Assembly (NCBI GenBank): GCA_027056525.1 | Contig: JALUKO010000244.1 | Coordinates: 1-23,651, forward strand | Length of the DNA stretch: 23,651 nt | From: Helicobacteraceae bacterium | Lineage (GTDB): Bacteria; Campylobacterota; Campylobacteria; Campylobacterales; Sulfurimonadaceae | Direction of reading: 5' to 3' | Part shown: piece by piece, positions 14,332-21,262 of the stretch | Position numbering within the stretch: the first letter of the stretch is position 1 | How the letters are laid out: each line of letters opens with the position of its first letter | Position numbers and translations under genes: made by a program | The notes under the pieces: generated by a model | Told to the model about the DNA's origin: nothing | Seen by the model: only the letters and a program-made list of their open reading frames with translations | Database searches by the model: none

Positions 14332-16265
14332 CCAATAGGTGTACCCGCTTTTTTAGGTTTTTCCGGTCTCACTAAACATAAACCATCTTCATCTTTAGCA
14401 GCAAGAAGCATTCCCTCAGAGATCATTCCCATGAGTTTTGCAGGTTTGAGGTTTGCAACAACACATACCTGTGTATCTACAAGAGATTCGGGTGAGTAAA
14501 ACTCTTTAATTCCCGCCACAACTTGTCTAGGTTGCTCTTCACCCAGATCTACTTGAAGTTTCAGAAGTTTTTTACTTTTTGCAACTTCCTCGGCTTCTAT
14601 TACAGTACCGACCTTGAGTGATGTTTCAAAAAACTGACCAATCTCTATGAGATTGTCTTTTTCTGTGTTATCAACTTTTTTCTGTTCTTTCTTTTCTTGT
14701 TTTGGTTTGTTAGGTTCCGCTTTTGGTGCTTCATTCATCAAAGGCTCTTCAACTCTTGGAAAAAGTGGTGGAACTTTTTTAATATTAAATAATTTTAAAA
14801 GCTTTTTCTCTAAAATAAGTTCTTTATAGCTGTTGTTGTCAATCGTAAAGTTCAAAGCTTCCGCTATGGTTTGTGTTGTACGAGGCATAACAGGTGAGAG
14901 CATCACTGAAGCTTTTGCAAGAACATTTGCAACAAGAGCAACCGTTGCGAGTGCTTCATCTTTTTTATCTTCTTTCATTTTTACCCAAGGTGCATGTTCT
15001 TCTATCGCTTTGTTACCGATAGAAAAAAGTTTCCATAGCTCTTCAAGATATCTGTGTGTTTGAAAACTTTGCATAAAAGCATCAAGTGAGTCCAACACAC
15101 TGTTCATAGCATCTATCTCTTTTGTATGATACTTTATAACATCAACACTGTCTATCTCAAAATCGGAATATTTACCACTCATACCAATAATACGGTTTAA
15201 GAGGTTTCCAAGATCATTGCTAAGCTCAGAGTTAATTCTGTCTATAAGTGCTCGTTGGGAAAAATCACCATCTTGACCAAAAGGAACCTCTCTTAGCATA
15301 AAGTATCGTAAGTTTTCAACGCCATAAGCATCTGAAACCTCTTTTGGTGAGATAACATTGCCTTTGGACTTTGACATTTTTTCACCATCGCGTGTCCACC
15401 ATCCGTGTGCACCGATATGTTTAGGAAGCGGCAGATCCAAACTCATCAAAAATGCCGGCCAGTAAATAGCATGAAATCTTAAAATATCTTTACCGACAAG
15501 TTGAGCGGTAGCAGGCCAATAGCTCATATTTGCTTCATCGTTACCATAACCAAGAGCAGTTACATAGTTTAAAAGTGCATCAAGCCACACATACATAACA
15601 TGCTTATCATCATTGAGAGACTCGGGCATTTGTACACCCCAGGTAAAGGATGTTCTTGTGACCGATAGATCACGAAGACCGCCTTTTACAAAGTTAATGA
15701 CTTCATTTGCACGTGAGCGAGGAAGAATAAAGTCCGGATTGTCTGCATAGTATTTTAAAAGAGCATCTTCATATTTTGAAAGTTTAAAGAAGTAGCTTTC
15801 CTCTTTTACAACACTTGTACTTCTGCCACAATCCGGGCAAAATTCACCATCGGTAAGTTGTGTTTCAGGAAAGAAAGTCTCACAGCTTACACAGTAATGA
15901 CCCTCATAGAAATCTTTATATATATCACCTTTTGCATACATAACTTCAAACGCTTTTTGAACACCACGTTTGTGCTCTTCATCTGTTGTTCTTATGAATT
16001 TGTCATAACTTATTTCAAATTCATCCCAAAGATTTTTAAACGTTGCACTAATCTCATCAGCAAATTCCTGTGTCGGCTTGTTGTTCTTTTGTGCTGATTC
16101 TTCTATTTTTTGACCATGCTCATCAGTTCCTGTTAAAAAGAAAGTATCTTCCCCTTTAAGTCTTTCATAACGAGCTATTGTATCGGCAATAAAAGTAGTA
16201 TATGCATGCCCGATATGCGCTTCTCCGTTGACGTAGTATATAGGTGTTGTTATATATTTGCTCAA
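14328..16265 (-). CDS. metG: Methionyl-tRNA synthetase with C-terminal tRNA-binding domain
   Basis: 645 residues. Starts with TTG; AGGA lies 7 nt upstream and no ATG competes. Class I signatures are the HIGH motif at residues 17-20 (YVNGEAHIGHAYTT) and KMSKS at 296-300. A zinc knuckle is visible in CVSCETFFPETQLTDGEFCPDC. A charged linker rich in Lys, Glu and Pro (about 505-535) leads to an EMAPII/Trbp111-like tRNA-binding domain (about 540-645: SLKVGTVIEAEEV, VVANLKPAKLMGMISEGM) that promotes dimerisation and tRNA affinity. It charges tRNA-Met in the cytoplasm. The neighbours match the C. jejuni metG-fbp-mobB block. Confidence 0.97.
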   Translation of the reverse strand: MSKYITTPIYYVNGEAHIGHAYTTFIADTIARYERLKGEDTFFLTGTDEHGQKIEESAQKNNKPTQEFADEISATFKNLWDEFEISYDKFIRTTDEEHKRGVQKAFEVMYAKGDIYKDFYEGHYCVSCETFFPETQLTDGEFCPDCGRSTSVVKEESYFFKLSKYEDALLKYYADNPDFILPRSRANEVINFVKGGLRDLSVTRTSFTWGVQMPESLNDDKHVMYVWLDALLNYVTALGYGNDEANMSYWPATAQLVGKDILRFHAIYWPAFLMSLDLPLPKHIGAHGWWTRDGEKMSKSKGNVISPKEVSDAYGVENLRYFMLREVPFGQDGDFSQRALIDRINSELSNDLGNLLNRIIGMSGKYSDFEIDSVDVIKYHTKEIDAMNSVLDSLDAFMQSFQTHRYLEELWKLFSIGNKAIEEHAPWVKMKEDKKDEALATVALVANVLAKASVMLSPVMPRTTQTIAEALNFTIDNNSYKELILEKKLLKLFNIKKVPPLFPRVEEPLMNEAPKAEPNKPKQEKKEQKKVDNTEKDNLIEIGQFFETSLKVGTVIEAEEVAKSKKLLKLQVDLGEEQPRQVVAGIKEFYSPESLVDTQVCVVANLKPAKLMGMISEGMLLAAKDEDGLCLVRPEKPKKAGTPIG

Positions 16266-16329
16266 TTTTCAGTCCTGTTAAATGTAATGGTGGTATTTTA
16301 GCCAAATAGGCTTATAATTTTCAATATTT

Positions 16330-16536
16330 TTAAAACTCAAACCCGCCGGTTTCACCTTTGCTCATCGAGTTATAAACTGCTTTAACATAGTCACTTCTCA
16401 ATTCACACGCTAAAAACTGCTCACATAAAGAGCAGCTTTGTAACCCTTTTTCTTTTTGACAATTTTGTACTTTTTGTATCATCTCATCAAGATGAATTTC
16501 AAACTTGTCTGTTGTGTTGTTATGCATTGTCTGCAT
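16330..16536 (-). CDS. Small conserved protein with CxxC motif, between fbp and metG
   Basis: 68 residues, acidic and hydrophilic, with four cysteines: one in VQNCQKEKG and three in SCSLCEQFLACE (CxxCx5C). It overlaps the end of fbp by 17 bp. AGAGG lies just before the first ATG (16536) and 12 nt before the second (16527), so either could be used. A gene of this kind occupies the same place between fbp and metG in C. jejuni (from memory, Cj0839c). The cysteine pattern suggests metal or redox chemistry, but no known family is evident to me. Function unknown. Confidence 0.7.
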   Translation of the reverse strand: MQTMHNNTTDKFEIHLDEMIQKVQNCQKEKGLQSCSLCEQFLACELRSDYVKAVYNSMSKGETGGFEF

Positions 16537-17362
16537 ACACCTCTTTTACTTTTGCGATCTCATTTTTTGAGCCAAAGAAACACGGAGATGTGTCATGAAG
16601 GTGTGCATATCCAAGGTCAAGTACTCGTTTATGTCCGTCTATTGCCTCGCCACCTGATTTTTCATAGACAAACGCAAACGGAAACACTTCAAATAAACGA
16701 CGCAACTTTCCTTCCGGTTTATCAGAAGTAGCAGGATAACTAAACAATCCGCCTCCCTTAAGAAGGATCTGGTGCAGATCCGGAACCATACCGCCTGAGT
16801 AGCGTAGACGATATCCATCAGCAAAAAAACCATCAATCATAGCTTTATGATAGCTTGGCCAGTTTTGCTGTGTTCCTCCCGGAGCCATGAGTTTGCCTTT
16901 TTCATTCAGATGAATTTCTTTGACAAATTCAAACTCACCGGCTTGCAACAGGTAAAGTTTTGTTTTATTATGAGCAAAAACCATCTCTACACGAGGTCCA
17001 TAGACAACATAACATGCAGCAACCATATTTTGCGAACCAAAATCACCTTCGTAGATACCAAAAATAGAGCCTACGCTAAGGTTGACATCAACCAATGATG
17101 AACCGTCCAAAGGATCATAGGCGATAAAATACTTGCCATCTTTATGTAAAACTTCGGCATGTTCTTTCTCTTCAGAAGAGACCGTGTGTACAGAAGCTAC
17201 ACGAGAAAACTCCTCTTCGATGATCATGTCACATTTTATGTCAAGCTCAAGCTGTGTTTCACCGGATGAATTTTCCTGTTGAGAATACCCTATATCTTTT
17301 ACATCAATCGCTTCTTTAATTCTTTTTGCACTTCTTTGAATTGCGTCAAATATATCTTTCAC
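16520..17362 (-). CDS. fbp: Class I fructose-1,6-bisphosphatase
   Basis: 280 residues. Starts with GTG immediately after the mobB stop, with AGGA inside the mobB end as ribosome-binding site. The class I metal and phosphate signature AYDPLDGSSL (Asp83 to Ser89) is intact, with Glu64-Glu65 upstream and KLRRLFEVFPFAFVYEKSGG near the C-terminus. It is shorter than the roughly 335-residue enterobacterial enzyme because the N-terminal region is compact, as in Campylobacter. It hydrolyses fructose-1,6-bisphosphate in gluconeogenesis; in an autotroph it also supplies sugars from fixed carbon. Confidence 0.95.
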   Translation of the reverse strand: MKDIFDAIQRSAKRIKEAIDVKDIGYSQQENSSGETQLELDIKCDMIIEEEFSRVASVHTVSSEEKEHAEVLHKDGKYFIAYDPLDGSSLVDVNLSVGSIFGIYEGDFGSQNMVAACYVVYGPRVEMVFAHNKTKLYLLQAGEFEFVKEIHLNEKGKLMAPGGTQQNWPSYHKAMIDGFFADGYRLRYSGGMVPDLHQILLKGGGLFSYPATSDKPEGKLRRLFEVFPFAFVYEKSGGEAIDGHKRVLDLGYAHLHDTSPCFFGSKNEIAKVKEVYADNA

Positions 17363-17914
17363 TTACACTTCCTTTGCATTTTTTAAAATCCACGATATCA
17401 CGTCATCGGGGTTATTTAGATCTAAAATATCAACATTTTGAGGTATATCATACTTGTTTGTTTCTACACTCTCATCGATCGCCAAAGCATTCATATAAGA
17501 AAAATAATCACTATCAAGTGAGTTTCTAAATATACCGATACGAGGCAATGGCAAATTTTTAAGTCCCTCAACCAATAAAATATCAAACTTCTCAAAAAGT
17601 CTGATCATCTCATCGAGATCCTTGTTGCGTTGAGAAAAGTAAGTGGTACGGGTAGGGGAGGTTACAATAACTTCTGCTCCTGTATCACTAAACTTATAAC
17701 TGTCCTTGCCTTCTACGTCAAACCGTGCCTTATCCTTGGGATCATGCTTGATAATCGCAACATCTTTAGAATACTCATGGATCAATTTTCTCGCCACTTT
17801 AAGAATAAGCGTTGTTTTTCCACTATTTGATGGTCCGGTAAATGCGACCGCTAATCTTTTGTTCACTTTTTCATCTTTGTTTTTAAAATTTAAGTGATTA
17901 TACAAAAGACTCAT
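17363..17914 (-). CDS. mobB: Molybdopterin-guanine dinucleotide biosynthesis protein MobB
   Basis: 183 residues from ATG 17914. The P-loop GPSNSGKTT (residues 27-35) and the following VAIIKHDPKDKARFD and VTSPTRTT are characteristic of MobB, a GTP-binding partner of MobA in attaching GMP to molybdopterin. The first 16 residues are not typical of the family. A GTG at 17866 would give VNKRLAVAFTG, the usual beginning, and a -10 box (17897-17902) lies between the two. Neither start has a strong ribosome-binding site; the GTG is quite likely the real one. It abuts fbp with no gap. The gene fits use of molybdoenzymes such as nitrate or formate enzymes. Confidence 0.9.
   Translation of the reverse strand: MSLLYNHLNFKNKDEKVNKRLAVAFTGPSNSGKTTLILKVARKLIHEYSKDVAIIKHDPKDKARFDVEGKDSYKFSDTGAEVIVTSPTRTTYFSQRNKDLDEMIRLFEKFDILLVEGLKNLPLPRIGIFRNSLDSDYFSYMNALAIDESVETNKYDIPQNVDILDLNNPDDVISWILKNAKEV
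17897..17902 (-). promoter_or_regulatory. -10 box inside the annotated 5' end of mobB
   Basis: TATAAT on the minus strand, preceded by TTG. Transcription would start near 17890, downstream of the ATG at 17914 but upstream of the GTG at 17866. This supports the shorter MobB. Confidence 0.4.
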
Positions 17915-17934
17915 TAAAAAGTTGTTTAATAAGC

Positions 17935-17940
17935 TATAAT
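17935..17940 (+). promoter_or_regulatory. -10 box for the lipoprotein gene at 17967
   Basis: Consensus TATAAT on the plus strand, 26 nt before the ATG, with AAGGAGA as a strong ribosome-binding site in between. It lies in the 52-bp divergent gap with mobB. Confidence 0.55.
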
Positions 17941-17966
17941 TCTATGTTTATTTTACAAGGAGAAGT

Positions 17967-18461
17967 ATGAATTTTTTATCTCTAACAGCTGTTTGCGCCT
18001 TACTTCTGAGTGGATGTTCTTACAATAACGCATTTACAAAATTTCACATGCAAAAAGAACAAGAGCTGAGTGTTTCAAGCCTTCAAAGCAGCAAAATCGT
18101 CTCAAAAAACAACCAAATAGAGGGCGTACTTTCAGCCATTTATCTCAATGAGGTATATCCAAAATCCTTTAACCAAAATGAATACTTTTATATTTCTATC
18201 TATTTGAAAGATAAAAAAGAGATCTATGATCCAAACACAAATGAAGATGTTGCTCTTACTCTTATGCTAAATGGGGAGTTGCCGGTAAAGATAAAAAAAC
18301 TTCCAAGTCAAAACCAGTTCTCACATCTTCTCTCAAGAACCAATAAGTGGAATATTTACTACCTTGTGGCATTTAAAAAGCAGGGCAACACACTTCATCT
18401 GCTCCTCAAAGGCAAAGATCTCTCTTCATCCACACTTGTGTACTATAAAGATGAGCAGTAG
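17967..18461 (+). CDS. Small outer-envelope lipoprotein, function unknown
   Basis: 164 residues. The signal peptide ends in a clear lipobox, LLLSGC (Cys17), and the next residues (SYNN) do not suggest inner-membrane retention. The mature protein shows alternating strands and no known catalytic motif. It is the only plus-strand gene in a long minus-strand stretch and has its own promoter. A lipoprotein occupies the same place beside mobB in C. jejuni (Cj0842, from memory), so the position is conserved although the role is not known. The TAG stop is followed by a 7-bp hairpin that reaches into the convergent yggT end. Confidence 0.8.
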   Translation: MNFLSLTAVCALLLSGCSYNNAFTKFHMQKEQELSVSSLQSSKIVSKNNQIEGVLSAIYLNEVYPKSFNQNEYFYISIYLKDKKEIYDPNTNEDVALTLMLNGELPVKIKKLPSQNQFSHLLSRTNKWNIYYLVAFKKQGNTLHLLLKGKDLSSSTLVYYKDEQ

Positions 18462-18466
18462 TCTCT

Positions 18467-18754
18467 TTAATAAAGAGAACCCAGTATAGCACTTATGATA
18501 ACTGTAATGACCTGTAGCCCTATAACTATAACTAAGGGAGCAAGGTCGATTCCTCCCATATTTGTATTAATGAATCTTCTGACAAGATTATAAGCCGGTT
18601 GTGTTACTCTGTTTAAAAACTGCACGATAGGGTTATATGGATCAGGGTTTACAAAACTCAGAAGTGCGGAAATGATAATCACCCATATATATATGTTGAT
18701 CAAACTGATAACAATAGAACCTAAACCTTGAACAATATCTATAATTACACTCAT
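18467..18754 (-). CDS. YggT-family inner membrane protein
   Basis: 95 residues with two hydrophobic segments (about 10-33 and 68-93) flanking the family core SFVNPDPYNPIVQFLNRVTQ. This core and the following AYNLVRRFI with Pro and Arg identify the YggT repeat. YggT proteins have been connected to osmotic tolerance and, in plants, to chloroplast nucleoid and cytochrome b6 assembly; the bacterial role is unsettled. It overlaps gltX by 4 bp and is likely co-translated with it. The same pair is adjacent in C. jejuni, where a lytic transglycosylase gene lies nearby that is absent here. Confidence 0.88.
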   Translation of the reverse strand: MSVIIDIVQGLGSIVISLINIYIWVIIISALLSFVNPDPYNPIVQFLNRVTQPAYNLVRRFINTNMGGIDLAPLVIVIGLQVITVIISAILGSLY

Positions 18755-20049
18755 TTTACAATCTCACCTATATAGTTTTTTAAATGTTTGTATATCTCTG
18801 CAATATCAGGACCATGCTCTGCACCTGTTAAAAGAATACGTAAAGGCTTGAAAAAGTTTTTCCCTTTTAAACCGGATTCTTTCATAAGATAGTTTTTAAA
18901 ATCATTATATTCTTCAAAGTAGGGTGCAGATTTAATGGTACTTGCCATTAAAAGTGCCTGTTCTTGAAACTCATCTGGTATATTTTTTTCTTCAAAAATA
19001 GGTTTTATCTTAGCTTTAAGCTCTTTGGTTGTGCTTGCTTCTTCAAGATATATCTTTGCAAGCTGACCAATCTCATCATCTGCAAAACCAACATATCTTG
19101 AAAGTTCTTTTGAGTCAAGATTTTTTAAATGCTCATTATTGATATGTCTTAACATATCTATATCAAAACGAACAGGCGACTTTGAGATTTTTGTAAGCTC
19201 AAACCACTCGATCGATTCTTCAAGAGTAAATACCTCACAAGGGGGCTTATTTCCTATTAATATTAAATAATTTGAGATCGCTGAAGGCAAAAAACCCTCT
19301 TCTAAAAGCCATTTAACACTTGAAGCGTCATCACGCTTAGACATCTTTTTGCCCTCATTATTCAAAATAATCGGCAAGTGTGCATACTCCACTTTCTTTT
19401 CATACCCTAAAGCATTTCTAATATGATCTTGTTTAGGTGTGTTGCTCATATGATCTTCACCACGAATAACAATGGAGACATCACTGAGCATATCATCAAC
19501 AGCACATGCAAAATTGTATGTAGGCGTTTTATCTTGTCTCATAATGATAAAACTGTCTATATCATCAGGAGCGAAGCTTATTTCACCTTTTATATGATCT
19601 TTCACCACTATAGGCTCTTGGGGCTTTTTGATTCTTATTGTAAAAGGGTTGGTATTGTCGATAACAAGCTCTGCCGGCAGCTCCGCACATGCGTCATCAT
19701 AGCGATAAGCGATCTTGTTCTCTTTTGCTTGCGCACGTTTTTTCTCAAGCCATTGAGGTGAACAAAAACAGGCAAATGCCTTTTTCTCTTGAACAAGCTG
19801 CAATGCCATAGCCGTATGAAAGCGCACATTTTGGCTTTGATAGATAACCTGAGAGTATTCAATACCAAAAAGAGCAAGTATATCAAGGATCTCTTGGTCT
19901 TTACCTTCTATATTTCTTTCTTTGTCCGTATCTTCTATGCGAACGATGAGATCTTCGTTTTTTTGCTTTGAAACAATATAATTAAATAGAGCAACTCTCA
20001 AGTTTCCTATGTGCATATCACCAGTTGGACTAGGTGCAAATCTTAACAT
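18751..20049 (-). CDS. gltX: Glutamyl-tRNA synthetase
   Basis: 432 residues. Class I motifs are HIGN at residues 13-16 (PSPTGDMHIGNLR) and KMSKR at 235-239. FNFACAVDD-type and VIRGEDH segments typical of GluRS are present. AGGA lies 6 nt before the ATG. Many Campylobacterota carry two GltX proteins, one of which charges tRNA-Gln with glutamate for later amidation; which of the two this is cannot be told by eye. It lies 85 bp downstream of tRNA-Glu on the same strand, so the enzyme and its substrate tRNA may share a transcript. Confidence 0.95.
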   Translation of the reverse strand: MLRFAPSPTGDMHIGNLRVALFNYIVSKQKNEDLIVRIEDTDKERNIEGKDQEILDILALFGIEYSQVIYQSQNVRFHTAMALQLVQEKKAFACFCSPQWLEKKRAQAKENKIAYRYDDACAELPAELVIDNTNPFTIRIKKPQEPIVVKDHIKGEISFAPDDIDSFIIMRQDKTPTYNFACAVDDMLSDVSIVIRGEDHMSNTPKQDHIRNALGYEKKVEYAHLPIILNNEGKKMSKRDDASSVKWLLEEGFLPSAISNYLILIGNKPPCEVFTLEESIEWFELTKISKSPVRFDIDMLRHINNEHLKNLDSKELSRYVGFADDEIGQLAKIYLEEASTTKELKAKIKPIFEEKNIPDEFQEQALLMASTIKSAPYFEEYNDFKNYLMKESGLKGKNFFKPLRILLTGAEHGPDIAEIYKHLKNYIGEIVK

Positions 20050-20134
20050 TAAAATTCCTAAAAAATAATTTTCGTAATTTTAACAAGTGTTTACTAATAA
20101 AGTTCTTTTTTGATTTTGATTTATTGTGTGAGTG

Positions 20135-20209
20135 TGGTGACCCCACGGAGACTCGAACTCCGGTAACATGGATGAAAACCATGGATCCTAACCGCTAGAC
20201 GATGGGGCC
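20135..20209 (-). tRNA. tRNA-Glu (UUC), CCA encoded
   Basis: 75 nt. The acceptor stem GGCCCCA pairs with TGGGGTC (one G-U), the discriminator is A, and the 3' CCA is encoded. The anticodon stem CATGG/CCATG encloses a 7-nt loop TTTTCAT with anticodon TTC. The D-arm contains AGCGGTTAGGAT and the T-arm GGAGTTCGAGTCTCC. It reads GAA/GAG and also initiates haem synthesis through glutamyl-tRNA. Confidence 0.97.
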
Positions 20210-20221
20210 ACTAGGAAAAGT

Positions 20222-20227
20222 GTTATA
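20222..20227 (-). promoter_or_regulatory. Possible -10 box for tRNA-Glu
   Basis: TATAAC on the minus strand 12 nt before the tRNA 5' end, consistent with a short leader. An imperfect inverted repeat (20229-20253) lies directly upstream, in the place of a -35 region. Confidence 0.35.
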
Positions 20228-20228
20228 G

Positions 20229-20253
20229 GGTGATAACATTAGATAATGTCACC
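20229..20253. repeat. Imperfect inverted repeat upstream of tRNA-Glu
   Basis: Arms GGTGACATTA and TAATG-TTA-TCACC on the minus strand pair over ten bases with a 3-nt bulge and a 2-nt centre. It could be a protein-binding site over the tRNA promoter or part of a larger RNA fold with the element at 20258-20323. No known operator matches. Confidence 0.45.
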
Positions 20254-20257
20254 TCGT

Positions 20258-20323
20258 TTTCCTGAGCCGAAAGTATATAGATTTTATTCTTAAAATAGTA
20301 TAAAATCTTCTTGACTCAGAAAA
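20258..20323 (-). other. Nested double hairpin downstream of the response regulator
   Basis: In minus-strand RNA an 11-bp outer stem (20313-20323 with 20258-20268, core CUGAG/CUCAG) encloses an 8-bp inner hairpin (GAUUUUAU/AUAAAAUC, 20300-20307 with 20280-20287, 12-nt loop). Two outer pairs are G-U wobbles on the minus strand and would be A-C mismatches on the plus strand, so the fold favours minus-strand RNA. No U-tract follows, so it is not a standard intrinsic terminator. It starts 16 nt beyond the regulator's stop codon. Confidence 0.5.
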
Positions 20324-20338
20324 GTTCAGCTTTAATTT

Positions 20339-20884
20339 CTATTCATAGAAATTACGTAGTGCTCTAATGATGACCGCATTTTTTGAAATACTCTCAGCTT
20401 TAGCATTGTCATTGACAACTTCGTAAAGATCTAAAGGAAGAGAGATAGAAAAAGTTTTTGTTTCTATTTTTTTCTTTTTAGTTATCATAGAGATAAGGTT
20501 TGTCAGAAGTTCTATGATTTTTTTTGTATCGATAGGTTTCTGAATAAAACTATTTACACCAACCTCAATAGACTGAGAAATTTTTTCTATATCATTACTA
20601 GCAGAAATAACTATAATGATCTGATTTGGATTGATCTCACGAATTTTACGAGAAAGCGCAATACCATCCATTCCAGCCATAACTATATCAACAAAAACAA
20701 CATCCGGTTTAATTTTATTGTATGCTTCAAGTGCTTCTTCCGCATTAAAGTAAGAGTGCACATCGGAAAAAAAGTTCTTAAACGTTGAACTTAAAAGCTC
20801 ATTTGTTACTTTTTCATCTTCAACAATCATCGAAGTAAGTTTTTTTGTTTGTCCAGTAAGCTGAACTAAATCTATATTTGCCAT
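20339..20884 (-). CDS. Response regulator with REC domain and C-terminal ribbon-helix-helix-like domain
   Basis: 181 residues. The receiver domain (about 15-135) has the acidic pair Glu22-Asp23 (IVEDE), phospho-acceptor Asp66 (VVFVDIVMAGMDG), Ser94 (VISAS) and Lys116 (IQKP). After a basic linker KKKKIETK (137-144), residues 145-181 (FSISLPLDLYEVV... SISKNAVIIRALRNFY) match the ribbon-helix-helix pattern: one beta strand, then two helices with a polar turn. RHH dimers bind DNA through the paired strand. This output domain is unusual for response regulators. AGGA lies 8 nt before the ATG and TATAAT at 20918-20923. No histidine kinase is adjacent, so it is an orphan regulator. Confidence 0.82.
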   Translation of the reverse strand: MANIDLVQLTGQTKKLTSMIVEDEKVTNELLSSTFKNFFSDVHSYFNAEEALEAYNKIKPDVVFVDIVMAGMDGIALSRKIREINPNQIIIVISASNDIEKISQSIEVGVNSFIQKPIDTKKIIELLTNLISMITKKKKIETKTFSISLPLDLYEVVNDNAKAESISKNAVIIRALRNFYE

Positions 20885-20917
20885 AAACCAATGTCCTAAT
20901 TATGAAATTTGACTGTA

Positions 20918-20923
20918 ATTATA
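20918..20923 (-). promoter_or_regulatory. -10 box for the response regulator
   Basis: TGTATAAT on the minus strand about 33 nt upstream of the start codon, with a short leader carrying AGGAC. It makes the regulator independent of the small gene upstream. Confidence 0.45.
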
Positions 20924-21055
20924 CAAATATTTTGGCAACAAACATAATAACACTAAATAACATTGACCAAATCCCCCTAATCTAGGGAATAAGAAAGGGC
21001 TAAAAAAGTTGTTGCAAAATATTAATATTTTAAATTGTTAATGAAAAGTCTCCAT

Positions 21056-21262
21056 TTACTTGTACTTTTTAAACTTTTCAAGCCATTGCGTATCAGAATC
21101 AACTGCGTTATCTTTTTGAGTTAAAAGTGAATCTATGATATTTATAAGCGTTTCTTCATCCATGAATGTCAAGAGATTTGGATTTATCTCTGTTTTTTTG
21201 ACACCCTCATATGAATTGAGTAGTTTTTGTATATCTTCAATAAGCTGATCTTTTCTATTCAT
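21056..21262 (-). CDS. Small hypothetical protein coupled to the glucosaminidase gene
   Basis: 68 residues from the ATG at 21262 (MNRKDQLIEDIQKLLNSYEG). GGAG lies 6 nt upstream, and the ATG overlaps the stop of the preceding gene (ATGA), so this start is preferred over one four codons earlier. The protein is hydrophilic and mostly helical by pattern, with KKTEINPNLLTFMDEETLINIIDSL in the middle and a Lys-rich end. No signal peptide or known motif. I do not recognise the family. Probable translational coupling to the upstream wall hydrolase is the only functional hint. Confidence 0.65.
   Translation of the reverse strand: MNRKDQLIEDIQKLLNSYEGVKKTEINPNLLTFMDEETLINIIDSLLTQKDNAVDSDTQWLEKFKKYK

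Noticed and set aside
18462..18478. 7-bp hairpin (TCTCTTT/AAAGAGA) at the convergent ends of the lipoprotein gene and yggT
   Set aside because: It has a 3-nt loop, low GC and no U-tract on either strand, and part of it encodes the YggT C-terminus. Terminator function is not supported.
20975..20987. CCCTA/TAGGG hairpin in the gap before the response regulator
   Set aside because: Only 5 bp with a 3-nt loop and no U-tract. It could end the small gene's transcript but the evidence is too weak to annotate.
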